This document shows positions 16,406-24,569 of a DNA stretch of 64,000 nt, piece by piece; position 1 is the stretch's first letter; every line of letters starts with the position of its first letter. This DNA is from JAJEAO01 sp963667635 (GTDB lineage Bacteria; Acidobacteriota; Vicinamibacteria; Marinacidobacterales; Marinacidobacteraceae). The notes under the pieces are model-generated. The model was not told the DNA's origin and did no database searches. It was given only the letters and a program-made list of their open reading frames with translations. A program made the translations under genes and the position numbers. The stretch is from NCBI GenBank assembly GCA_965232015.1, contig OZ246946.1, positions 3,720,001-3,784,000 of the forward strand, read 5' to 3'.

Positions 16406-17800
16406 TTGCAATCCGAACCTGTTCCCGTCCGACCCCTTCCTCTTCGGCGCTCCCGCCTCCGCGGGTTCGTCGCCTCGCTCGCCATCGCGCTGCTGGCGGG
16501 CGCCGGCTGCGGCGGGCCGGACATCGGGGTGACCTCGGAGGAAATCCGTCTCGGCAGTTTCGCTCCGCTGACCGGGGACTTCGCTGCGCTCGGCAACGTG
16601 GGTCTGGCGATGCAGGCCTACTTCGACTGGGTCAATGACCAGGGCGGAATCCACGGCCGCCAGGTCGTGTTCAGCCTGAAGGACGACCAGGGGAATCCGG
16701 AGATGACCCCCCAGGTCGTGGAGGAGCTCCTTCGTGAGGAGCAGGTGTTCGCGATGGTTGGCGGGCTCGGAAGCGCGAACTGTCTGGCGGTGCAGGACTA
16801 CGTCTGGAATCGGTTGGTGCCGTGGGTCAACCCCGGCTCCAGCGCCCGGGTCTGGACCGACCCCATCAACGCCTACACCTTCTCCATCTTCCCGACCTCG
16901 ATCACCGCCGCCCAGGCGCTCGCCCGCTATGCGCTGGCCGAGCTGGGGGCGCGCCGGATCGCCTCGATCGCCGAAGACACCCCCTTCGGCGGTCAGGGGC
17001 AGGAGGGCTATCGCCTCGGCGTCCGGGCGTTTTACGAGGACATCGCGGCGAACCTGCCCGAGGGAGTCGAGGTGCGTTACGCGCGGATCCCCTCCCGTCC
17101 GCGCCGGCCCCGAACGGCCGACCCGGCCAGCGAGGGCTGGATGGAGATTCCCCGCGGCGGAGAGGGCGTCCTGTGGCGGGTGGAGCGCGAAGACGGGGGC
17201 GCGTGGCAGCGGCCGGAAGCGGCGCCCGAGGACATCGGGATGGTGCGCGCCTCCAGGGACGGCGGCGGCGTGGCGACGGCGCTCGCCGGCCTCAAGGAGC
17301 GTCAGGCGGACGCGATCGTCGTCTGGGGCGTCGCTGAATTCGGCGCCGCCGTGGTCGAGGCGATCGCCGCCGACGAGGAGTGGAACCCGCTGATCCTCGG
17401 GTCCATCGCGATGGCGGACCCGATCATGGTGGAGCTCGCCGGGGACGCTCTCGACGGCGCCGTGGTCGCTTCCACGACCCCGGACCTGACAATGGACACC
17501 GACGCCCATCGGCAGGTGCGTCAGATCCTTCGGGACTATGCCCCCGACGTCCCGTTCGGGGACTACGCCATCCTCGGCATGGCGTGGGCCCAGCTCGCGC
17601 ACGAGGGGATGGAGCGCGCCGGGCCGGACCTGCGACGCATCAACCTGTTGCGGGCCCTCGAGACCCTCGACAACTGGCAGGGGCTCATGGGACACCCGGT
17701 GACCTTCACCGCGGAGGACCATCGGGGGTTCGACGCGGTCACGCTGAAGCGCGTCGAGAACGGCGAGTTCGTTCCCATCACCGGCTGGATCTCCAGGTAG
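16406..17800 (+). CDS. Branched-chain amino-acid-type ABC substrate-binding lipoprotein
   Basis: A type I periplasmic binding protein (LivJ/K family), 464 residues. The TTG start at 16406 is preceded by a perfect GGAGGA six bases upstream; an ATG at 16292 in the same frame has no such site. A basic n-region and hydrophobic segment lead to the lipobox LLAGAGC. The mature part begins with IRLGSFAPLTGDFAALG, typical of the family. An insert near residues 225-290 with Arg/Pro-rich sequence is longer than in most relatives. The gene converges on livF and probably feeds the same importer. The ligand cannot be told from sequence. Confidence 0.88.
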   Translation: MQSEPVPVRPLPLRRSRLRGFVASLAIALLAGAGCGGPDIGVTSEEIRLGSFAPLTGDFAALGNVGLAMQAYFDWVNDQGGIHGRQVVFSLKDDQGNPEMTPQVVEELLREEQVFAMVGGLGSANCLAVQDYVWNRLVPWVNPGSSARVWTDPINAYTFSIFPTSITAAQALARYALAELGARRIASIAEDTPFGGQGQEGYRLGVRAFYEDIAANLPEGVEVRYARIPSRPRRPRTADPASEGWMEIPRGGEGVLWRVEREDGGAWQRPEAAPEDIGMVRASRDGGGVATALAGLKERQADAIVVWGVAEFGAAVVEAIAADEEWNPLILGSIAMADPIMVELAGDALDGAVVASTTPDLTMDTDAHRQVRQILRDYAPDVPFGDYAILGMAWAQLAHEGMERAGPDLRRINLLRALETLDNWQGLMGHPVTFTAEDHRGFDAVTLKRVENGEFVPITGWISR

Positions 17801-17831
17801 GCGCCGGGTCCCCGACCCGGCGGCCGGTCCC

Positions 17832-18617
17832 TTATCCGGCGGCGCGTCCCAGATACGCCCGCCGGACCTCCGGGTCATCGAGGAGTTCGCGACCGCCGCC
17901 TTCGCGGACGATCCGCCCTCCCTCGAGGACGTAGCCCCGTTCGGCGATCTCCAGCGCCCGCACCACGTTCTGCTCGACGAGGAGGACGGCGACGCCCTCC
18001 CCGCGGATCGCCCGGATCGTGTCGAACACGGTGTCCACCACCCGGGGCGACAGTCCCAGCGACGGCTCGTCCATGAGGAGCATTCGGGGCGCGGCCATGA
18101 GCGCCCGGCCGATGGCGGCCATCTGACGCTCTCCTCCGGACAGGGTCCCGGCGAGCTGCCCGGCGCGCTCGGCGAGGCGCGGCAGCAGCGTCAGGATCTC
18201 GTCGAGTCGCCGCTGGAGGCCGCTCCGGCGACGCACCGCCCACGCGCCCAGCCGAAGGTTCTCGATCACCGTCATCTCCGGCCAGACGCGGCTTCCTTCC
18301 GGGACGTGGGCGATGCCGGCCCCGACGACCGCGGCCGGACCGATGTGCGTGATGTCCCGACCGTCGAGGTGAATCTCACCGCGCCATGCGGGGGAGAGCC
18401 CGCTGATCGCGCGGAGCGTCGTCGTCTTGCCGGCGCCGTTCGCTCCGAGGAGCGCCACCACGTCGCGGGGCCCGACGGCGAGCGAGATGCCGCGCAGCGC
18501 GCGGGCGCCGCCGCGGCGGACCTCGAGCCCGGAGACCTGCAGGCCGTCGTTCATTGCGTCGGCTCCGCCGGGCATTGCGTCGGCTCCGCCGGGCATCGTG
18601 TCGGCTCCGTCGGTCAT
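17832..18617 (-). CDS. livF: Liv-type ABC transporter ATP-binding protein
   Basis: Cytosolic ATPase of a branched-chain amino-acid-type importer. Walker A is GANGAGKTT, the signature is LSGGERQ and Walker B is LLMDEPSLGLSP, with the family's LLVEQNV switch. The first 21 residues are encoded by three tandem 21-bp units (18552-18614), each beginning with an in-frame ATG, so four starts are possible: 18617, 18596, 18575 and 18554. The 18617 ATG overlaps the livG stop (ATGA). The 18554 ATG (MNDGLQVSGLEV) fits the usual family N-terminus and gives 240 residues. Confidence 0.92.
   Translation of the reverse strand: MTDGADTMPGGADAMPGGADAMNDGLQVSGLEVRRGGARALRGISLAVGPRDVVALLGANGAGKTTTLRAISGLSPAWRGEIHLDGRDITHIGPAAVVGAGIAHVPEGSRVWPEMTVIENLRLGAWAVRRRSGLQRRLDEILTLLPRLAERAGQLAGTLSGGERQMAAIGRALMAAPRMLLMDEPSLGLSPRVVDTVFDTIRAIRGEGVAVLLVEQNVVRALEIAERGYVLEGGRIVREGGGRELLDDPEVRRAYLGRAAG
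18552..18614 (-). repeat. Three tandem 21-bp units at the livF start
   Basis: On the plus strand the unit begins CATTGCGTCGGCTCCGCCGG and is repeated exactly twice (18552-18572, 18573-18593), followed by a diverged third copy (18594-18614). On the coding strand every unit begins with an in-frame ATG and encodes Met-Pro-Gly-Gly-Ala-Asp-Ala or a variant, so copy-number change would lengthen or shorten the N-terminus without breaking the frame. Confidence 0.9.
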
Positions 18618-19372
18618 CGCGACGACTCCTCGGCGACGACCCGATCGCGGGCGGCCCGACCGAGGTAGGCCTCGATCACGTGCGGGTCCCGCATCACCTC
18701 GTCGGGGGCGCCCACCGCGATCGTGCCGCCCTGGTTCAGGACCTGAACCCGGTCCGAGAGTTCGAGCACCGCCTCCATGACGTGCTCGACGTACACGATC
18801 CCGACGCCGGCGTCCCGGATGTCCCGGAGCAGGTCCACCGTCTCCCGAACCTCCGCCGGGTTCAGGCCCGCCGCCGCCTCGTCCACGAGGAGAACCCGCG
18901 GGTTCGAGGCGATCGCTCGCGCCAGATCGAGTCGTTTCCGCTCCGCGAGGTTGAGCGATCCGACCGGGTCGTGGCGCCGGCGGGTCAGCCCGGTGCGCCC
19001 GAGGCAGCCCCTGGCCACCGACCAGGGCGACTGATCGGGCGTCGCCCGCCCGAACCGGGCCCCGACCAGGACCGCGTCGAACACGCTCAGCGAGAGGAAC
19101 GGCCGCGGCACCTGGAAGGTGCGGGCGAGCCCGAGATGGCAGATCTGGTGCGGCGGCCGGCCCTGGACCTCGCGCCCCAGAAGACGGATCGAGCCGTCGT
19201 CGGCCCGGAGCTGCCCGGCGAGAAGGTTGAACAGCGTCGTCTTTCCGGCGCCGTTCGGTCCGATGAGGCCCAGCGCCTCGCCGGCGTCGAGACGGAGATC
19301 CACCCGGTCCACCGCGGTGAGTCCTCCGAACCGTCGGACGAGGCCGCGGGCCTCGAGGATCCCGCGCTTCAT
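18614..19372 (-). CDS. livG: Liv-type ABC transporter ATP-binding protein
   Basis: Second ATPase of the importer, 252 residues. Walker A is GPNGAGKTT and Walker B is LLVDEAAAGLNP with the LivG-specific YVEHVMEAVLELSDRV. The signature region is degenerate (LNLAERKRLDLARA instead of LSxGQ), a variant known in this subfamily. The ATG at 19372 overlaps the livM stop (ATGA). The frame is open upstream but that stretch is a shadow of livM. Confidence 0.92.
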   Translation of the reverse strand: MKRGILEARGLVRRFGGLTAVDRVDLRLDAGEALGLIGPNGAGKTTLFNLLAGQLRADDGSIRLLGREVQGRPPHQICHLGLARTFQVPRPFLSLSVFDAVLVGARFGRATPDQSPWSVARGCLGRTGLTRRRHDPVGSLNLAERKRLDLARAIASNPRVLLVDEAAAGLNPAEVRETVDLLRDIRDAGVGIVYVEHVMEAVLELSDRVQVLNQGGTIAVGAPDEVMRDPHVIEAYLGRAARDRVVAEESSR

Positions 19373-20340
19373 GTCCGGCCTCCCGCGTCGCGCTCCCCGA
19401 AGCGCCCGCGGATCAGCGAGATCGCCTGCGCCAGTCGCGGCGCCAGCCCGCGCGGCTCCATGAGAACGATGAAGATGAGCAGCGCGCCGAACGTGGCGAG
19501 GTGGATGTCGGCGAGGCTCGCGAGGACGAACTGCTCGAGGACCAGATAGATCACCGCCCCGAGGACCGGCCCGGAAACCGTCCCGATGCCTCCGACCAGA
19601 ACCATCAGGACCAGGCTGATGGAGAGGTCGAAACCGAAGACCTTCTCGGGCACGACGTAGAGGGTGAACTGGGCGTAGTAGGCGCCGCCGAGTCCGGTCA
19701 GGGCGGCGGCGAGGGCGAAGGCCTTGACCTGCTCCCGGGCGACGTTGACGCCCGACGCGGCGGCGGCGCTGGCGTCCTCCCGCAGCGCCACGAGTCCGAG
19801 CCCAAGGCGCGAGCGACGCACCAGATCGGACACCAGCACCGCGAAGACGGCGAGCACGGCCCCGAGCGCGTACAACCCGGCGGTGCCGATGTCCTCCTCG
19901 AGCGGGAGGGTCAGCCCCGACGCTCCTCCGGCGGCCTCGATGTGGTTCGCCACGATGCGGGTGGCCTCGGCGACGCCGATGGTGGCGATGGCGAAGTAGG
20001 GCCCCCGGAGACGAAGACAGGGCCACCCCCAGGCGGCGCCGAAGATGGCGGCGGCGAGCGCGGCGAACGGCATGGTCAGGATCGGCGGCACGCCCGCCAG
20101 CCAGAGCATCGAGGCGACGTAGGCGCCGACGCCGAACAGGGAGGCGTTGCCGAAGGAGATCTGGCCGGCGAATCCGCCAATCAGATTCCACGCGCTGGCG
20201 AGCACCACGTTCAGGAACAGCAACTGGGCGACCCGGGCCGCGTACGGATTGGCGACCAGCAAGGGTGCGGCGAGCGCGAGCGCGACCAGCGCCGCCCCGG
20301 TCCACACCAGGTGGCCGCGGGAGACGAGACGGTGCGTCAT
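19369..20340 (-). CDS. livM: Liv-type ABC transporter permease
   Basis: Inner-membrane permease with eight to ten hydrophobic segments over 323 residues. The family marker GQISFGNASLFGVGAY and the cytoplasmic-loop segment ALREDASAAAASGVNV are visible. The start is ATG 20338-20340, overlapping the livH stop. It pairs with LivH to form the translocation pore. Confidence 0.92.
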   Translation of the reverse strand: MTHRLVSRGHLVWTGAALVALALAAPLLVANPYAARVAQLLFLNVVLASAWNLIGGFAGQISFGNASLFGVGAYVASMLWLAGVPPILTMPFAALAAAIFGAAWGWPCLRLRGPYFAIATIGVAEATRIVANHIEAAGGASGLTLPLEEDIGTAGLYALGAVLAVFAVLVSDLVRRSRLGLGLVALREDASAAAASGVNVAREQVKAFALAAALTGLGGAYYAQFTLYVVPEKVFGFDLSISLVLMVLVGGIGTVSGPVLGAVIYLVLEQFVLASLADIHLATFGALLIFIVLMEPRGLAPRLAQAISLIRGRFGERDAGGRT

Positions 20341-21188
20341 TCGGCGTCCACCCGGCGCATGACCAGCGCCGCGACCAGGACCAGGAAGCTCACGACGTCC
20401 CGGAACCCGGTGTGGATATAGAACGCGGTCAGGTCCTCGGCCACGCCGAGCCCGATTCCGGCGATGAGGATCCCCCCGATGTTGGTGAGTCCCCCGAGGA
20501 CGACGACGCAGAAGCTCTTCAGCAGGAACCGGGCGCCGAACTCGGGGGTGACCGAATAAAACAGCGACATCAGCGTTCCCGCCGACATCGCGAGCGCCGA
20601 GCCGATGCCGAACGCAGTGGCCCAGACCCGGTCCACCGGAATCCCCGAAAGAGCCGCCGCGCCCCGATCCTGCGCCACCGCGCGCAGCGCGAGTCCGGCC
20701 CAGGTCCGTTTCAGGACGAACCCCAGCGCGACGAAACCGAGCAGGGAAAACGCGGAGACCACGATCCGGGGGATGCTCAGCGTCACCGGGCCAAGCGCCA
20801 GCGACTCGAGCGAGTAGCTCGTCAGCAGCGACCGGTCCGTCCCCCCGAACACCAGATAGAGGACGTTGCGGACGATGAGCCACACACCGAACAGGAGGAG
20901 CAGGGTGGTGACCGGCGGGCTGTCGCGGAGCCGGAAGACGAGCGTCCGCTCCACCGCCGCGCCGAGGCCGAATCCCAGCGGCACCGTGATCAGGAGCGAG
21001 ACCAGCGGATCAATGCCGAAGGTGGCGTGGAGCCACCAGGTGACGTACACCCCCAGCGTCAGAAACGCTCCGTGCGCGAGGTTGACGACCCGGAGCACGC
21101 CGTAGATCAACCCCAGGCCGTACGCCATGTAGGCGTACACCGTCCCGACCAGGACGCCAGAGACGAGGACGGAGAGGAAGTCGGTCAA
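20337..21188 (-). CDS. livH: Liv-type ABC transporter permease
   Basis: Inner-membrane permease, 283 residues with about eight hydrophobic segments. The N-terminal GLGLIYGVLRVVNLAHGAF and the loop ALRAVAQDRGAAALSGI are typical of LivH. It is the first permease gene of the overlapping livH-livM-livG-livF string and lies 82 bases downstream of the second substrate-binding gene, probably in one transcript. Confidence 0.92.
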   Translation of the reverse strand: MTDFLSVLVSGVLVGTVYAYMAYGLGLIYGVLRVVNLAHGAFLTLGVYVTWWLHATFGIDPLVSLLITVPLGFGLGAAVERTLVFRLRDSPPVTTLLLLFGVWLIVRNVLYLVFGGTDRSLLTSYSLESLALGPVTLSIPRIVVSAFSLLGFVALGFVLKRTWAGLALRAVAQDRGAAALSGIPVDRVWATAFGIGSALAMSAGTLMSLFYSVTPEFGARFLLKSFCVVVLGGLTNIGGILIAGIGLGVAEDLTAFYIHTGFRDVVSFLVLVAALVMRRVDAE

Positions 21189-21270
21189 CGGGTCGCGCGC
21201 GCAGGCGCCGGCCGGTTCCGGTTCGGGGAACGGCGGATTCCCGGGCGCGGCCCGGGGACGAGGTGGGGTG

Positions 21271-22506
21271 TCAGCGCCCGGGGCCGAGGTAGGCGGGGCC
21301 GTCCGCCGCTTCCGGCGGGTACACGATCCGCGTGCCTCCGTCCGGGAGGTTCTGGACGATCACGCAGCGGTTCCGGATCTGGTACCGGCTGTCGGGCGGG
21401 AAGTGGAGACGCCCTCCGGGAAGCAGCGAGTCGTCGAGGTCGAGCGCCATGAGCGCATCGCGGATCGCCGCCGCTTCCGTCGTGCCGGCCTGCTCGATCG
21501 CCGCGATCAGGCCCCGCGCCGCCTCGTAGGCGACCGCCGGGTAGTACTCGGTGACCGGTCCCCCGTGCTCCCGCTCGTACATCTCCACGAACTGCTTCGA
21601 CTGCTCGTAGGGAAGGTCCCGGGTCCACCACTGCGCCGACACGAGGTGCGCCACCGCTTCCCCGAGGCCCTCGCGCACCGAGCGCTCGGGGCCGCGCGCC
21701 CCGTAACTGACCGCGACGTGGTGGAGGCCCTGCTCCACGTAGGCCCGGTGCTGGAGCAGGAAGTCGGGCTCGTGCGCATCGGAGAGGAACACGTCCGACT
21801 CCACCGATCGCACCTTCACGATGAGCGACGTGTGGTCGGAGGAGAGGTGCTCGAAGGACTCGTCGAGAACGATGCTGAATCGGTCCGGGTGCCTGCCGAG
21901 CACGTTGTGCACCCCGTCCCGGTACTCCCGGCCGTGGTCGGTGTTCTGCCACACCATCGCCACCCGCAGCGGCGCGGGGAGCCGGCCGTTGTCCTGCTCC
22001 CACATGAGCCACTCCAGGGTCGTGCTCGCGAGCGATTCGACCGGGCTGAGCGCGCCGAAGACCCACTCGTTCCCTTCGCGGAAGATGGACTGGGAGGCGC
22101 CTCCGGCGTTCATGAACGGTACGCCCCGGCGCATCGGAACGATGACCTGCGCCTGGACGAGCGGCGTCGAGTAGCCCGAGAGGAGGGCGGCCACCCCGTC
22201 CACCGCGATGAGCCGCTCGAGCAGGCTCGGGGAGATGGAGGCGTCGCTCTTGTCGTCGTAGAGGACGAGTTCGATCGGCTGGCGCCGCCCGTTGACTTCG
22301 ATGCCGCCGGCGGCGTTCGCCTCCGCGACCGCCAGTTCGTAGCCGTTGCGGAGGAACCCGCCCACGTTGGCGTGTTTTCCGCTGAGCGGGAGCGCCGCTC
22401 CGATGCGGACGCCTTCCTCTTCGCCGCCGCAGGCGGAGGCCGCGGCGAGTGCGGCGAGGAGGGCGAGTCGTCGCCCGAAGCGCGTCGGGTGGAACCTGGG
22501 AGCCAT
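21271..22506 (-). CDS. Second ABC substrate-binding lipoprotein (Liv type)
   Basis: Type I periplasmic binding protein, 411 residues, in line with the livHMGF genes downstream. A signal peptide with lipobox LAAASAC precedes a mature start (VRIGAALPLSGKHANVGG) that is typical for the family. The start is ATG 22504-22506; the open frame continues upstream through the divergent gene and is a shadow. Its position at the head of the operon makes it the more likely main receptor, while the lipoprotein at 16406 may give a second specificity. Ligands are unknown. Confidence 0.88.
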   Translation of the reverse strand: MAPRFHPTRFGRRLALLAALAAASACGGEEEGVRIGAALPLSGKHANVGGFLRNGYELAVAEANAAGGIEVNGRRQPIELVLYDDKSDASISPSLLERLIAVDGVAALLSGYSTPLVQAQVIVPMRRGVPFMNAGGASQSIFREGNEWVFGALSPVESLASTTLEWLMWEQDNGRLPAPLRVAMVWQNTDHGREYRDGVHNVLGRHPDRFSIVLDESFEHLSSDHTSLIVKVRSVESDVFLSDAHEPDFLLQHRAYVEQGLHHVAVSYGARGPERSVREGLGEAVAHLVSAQWWTRDLPYEQSKQFVEMYEREHGGPVTEYYPAVAYEAARGLIAAIEQAGTTEAAAIRDALMALDLDDSLLPGGRLHFPPDSRYQIRNRCVIVQNLPDGGTRIVYPPEAADGPAYLGPGR

Positions 22507-22587
22507 GCCGGATCGGAGGGGCGCAACGCCCCCCGCGGGAAATGCTACCAGCGGCCGCGCCCGGCGGTCCCGGCGGCCGCTCCCCCC

Positions 22588-22593
22588 TACAAT
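22588..22593 (+). promoter_or_regulatory. Candidate -10 box for leaderless transcription of the SerK/SbnI-like gene
   Basis: TACAAT ends seven bases before the GTG at 22601, the spacing expected when transcription starts at or next to the start codon. No Shine-Dalgarno is present in between. The -35 position has no recognisable box. Confidence 0.45.
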
Positions 22594-22600
22594 CCGCCGG

Positions 22601-23428
22601 GTGGCGAGATCCTCCGGCCTTCCCGGGGGACAGCGGGTTCCGACCCTCGAGGTCCTCCCGATCCGGGACATTCGATTTCACGAGGAGGTGGATCTCGCCC
22701 GGGTGGCGGCGCTCATCGAGCGGCTGGGGGCGGATCGGGTGCTGCGCAATCCGCCCATCGTGGCCCGGGACCGGGGACCCACCCGCCTGCTGCTCGACGG
22801 AGCGAATCGCATCGAGGCCCTCCGGCGGATGGGCATCCGCCACGCGCTGGTCCAGACCGAGAGCCTCGACGATCCGGCCCTCGCGCTCCGCCGATGGCAC
22901 CACGTGATCCGCCGTCGCGAGGCTGACCGGCTGGAGCAGTCTCCTCCGGCGGAAGTCCGGGTCACCAGCCCCGCCGCTCGCGAACCGGAGGTCCTGTGCC
23001 GTCTGATTCGCCCCGACGGCCGGGAGGTCGCGTTCGCGGGTCCCCCGACCTCGCCGGAGCGCGCGGCGGCTCTGCGGCGCATCGGGGCGGTGGCCGCCCA
23101 CTCGCGCGCCCGGGTCGGGCGGATCGTCCACGTGGATCTGGACGAGGTCCGGCGGACCCACCCGGAGTTCGGAGGGTTGCTGGTGTACGGCGAGGTGACC
23201 CTCGAACAGGTGTGCGAGGCGGCGGCCGCGGGCGAACTGCTCCCGTCGGGAGTGACGCGCTTCCTCGTGCCCCGGCGCGTTCTCGGGTTCGACCTCCCGC
23301 TTCCCTTCCTCGAGATGTCCATTCCGCTGAGCCAGAAGCGGCGCCGGCTCCAGGCGCTGGTGGCCGAGCGGTTTGAATCGGACCGGGTCCGCTACTACGC
23401 CGAACCCGTGATCGTCTTCGACGACTGA
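22601..23428 (+). CDS. SerK/SbnI-like ParB-fold protein (possible free-serine kinase)
   Basis: A 275-residue protein with a ParB-like N-terminal part (PIRDIRFHEEVD, then LLLDGANRIEALRRMG near residues 65-85) and a C-terminal part (GELLPSGVTRFLVPRRVLGFDLPL) that resembles the SerK and SbnI serine kinases. In those enzymes the ParB motif reads DGHHR; here it is DGANR, so the histidine-based site is altered. It could be a serine kinase feeding cysteine or siderophore-type synthesis, or a regulator. The GTG start is seven bases past a TACAAT. It is divergent from the second substrate-binding gene. Confidence 0.65.
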   Translation: MARSSGLPGGQRVPTLEVLPIRDIRFHEEVDLARVAALIERLGADRVLRNPPIVARDRGPTRLLLDGANRIEALRRMGIRHALVQTESLDDPALALRRWHHVIRRREADRLEQSPPAEVRVTSPAAREPEVLCRLIRPDGREVAFAGPPTSPERAAALRRIGAVAAHSRARVGRIVHVDLDEVRRTHPEFGGLLVYGEVTLEQVCEAAAAGELLPSGVTRFLVPRRVLGFDLPLPFLEMSIPLSQKRRRLQALVAERFESDRVRYYAEPVIVFDD

Positions 23429-23441
23429 CGCCGGGCAACAC

Positions 23442-23649
23442 CGGGCGGGCCGGGGAGGGGGGCCGACTTCTGCGGCATCGCGCCGGCCAGCAACGTCGGG
23501 AGGTGAAAGCGGCCCCCCTCCCAGGCCCGCTCGGCGCTTCGCGCCTCAGATCGCAACCTTCGCTGCGCTCCAGGTTGCGATCAACGCCACTTTCTCTCTC
23601 GGAGAGGGGGGAGCGAACTCCCCCCTCTCCGAACCTCTCCCCCCTCCTG
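23442..23649. repeat. Family 2 interspersed repeat, copy 1 (208 bp)
   Basis: This fills most of the 394-base gap between the SerK-like gene and yebC. It starts CGGGCGGGCC and ends CCCCCCTCCTG, like copy 2 at 30142-30348. The core includes an 11-bp stem (23549-23559 with 23572-23582, arm GATCGCAACCT) and a 14-bp stem with a CGAA loop (23600-23613 with 23618-23631). Between about 23527 and 23586 it is identical to copy 2. No gene is seen here; the strong second hairpin could stop transcription. Confidence 0.85.
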
Positions 23650-23822
23650 CGGCAGCGCCGGCAGTCGTGCGCCGGACTCCCGTCAGGCACGGCCGCCCGA
23701 CGTGGCCTGCGTCGCTCCACCGTGCCAACCCCCGGCTGCTAGGATGCGCTTCGCGCTCGGGCCGTTCTTTCGGGGAGAACCACCCCGCTCCCGGGCCTCG
23801 TGAAGGGGAGAGGGATCGCTCG

Positions 23823-24569
23823 GTGTCCGGACACAGCAAGTGGCACTCGATCCGCCACAAGAAGGCGATCGTGGACGCGAAACGCGGCAAGGCGTTCACC
23901 CGCCTGCTCAAGGAAGTCACCATGGCCGCGCGCATCGGAGGCGGTGACCTCCAGTTCAACCCCCGGCTCCGACTCGCGGTGGAGAAGGCGAAGGCGGGGA
24001 ACGTCCCGCGCCCCAACATCGAGCGGGCGGTGAAGAAGGGCACCGGGGAACTGGACGGCTTCCGCCTCGAGGACGCCAGCTACGAGGGCTACGCGGCGGG
24101 CGGGGTGGCGGTGTTCATCCAGGCTGCGACCGACAACCGAAACCGCACCGTGAGCGACGTCCGCCACCTGTTCTCCAAGCACGGCGGGAACCTCGGGGAG
24201 TCGGGGTCGGTGAACTGGATGTTCGAGAAGGTCGGTCAGTTCCTCGTGGCCAAGGGTCAGGTTTCCGAGGACGAACTGCTGGAGATCGCGCTCGATCACG
24301 GAGCCGACGATGTGCTGGACGAGGAGGACCACTGGGACGTACGGACGCCCCCCGAGGCCTTCGCCTCGGTGCGCGACGCGCTGGAGGCGAGCGGGATCGA
24401 ATGCCGGAGCGAGGAGATCTCCATGCTCCCCACCCAGCACGTGGAGGTTCGCGGCGGCGACGCGGCGAAAGTCGTGCGTCTCCTCGAGGCGCTCGAGGAC
24501 CACGAGGACGTGACCCACGTCTGGGCCAACTGCGACCTGGACGAGGACGAGCTCGGGGCCGTCTCCTGA
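23823..24569 (+). CDS. yebC: YebC/PmpR-family protein (TACO1 type)
   Basis: A 248-residue protein of the YebC family, known as transcription regulators and, more recently, as factors that relieve ribosome stalling at proline runs. The N-terminal SGHSKWHSIRHKKAIVDAKR is the family signature, and GESGSVNWMFEKVG follows near residue 125. It starts with GTG 23823-23825 behind a purine-rich AGGGGAGAGGGA. Placement directly before ruvC is the common bacterial order. The stop overlaps the proposed ruvC start. Confidence 0.95.
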   Translation: MSGHSKWHSIRHKKAIVDAKRGKAFTRLLKEVTMAARIGGGDLQFNPRLRLAVEKAKAGNVPRPNIERAVKKGTGELDGFRLEDASYEGYAAGGVAVFIQAATDNRNRTVSDVRHLFSKHGGNLGESGSVNWMFEKVGQFLVAKGQVSEDELLEIALDHGADDVLDEEDHWDVRTPPEAFASVRDALEASGIECRSEEISMLPTQHVEVRGGDAAKVVRLLEALEDHEDVTHVWANCDLDEDELGAVS

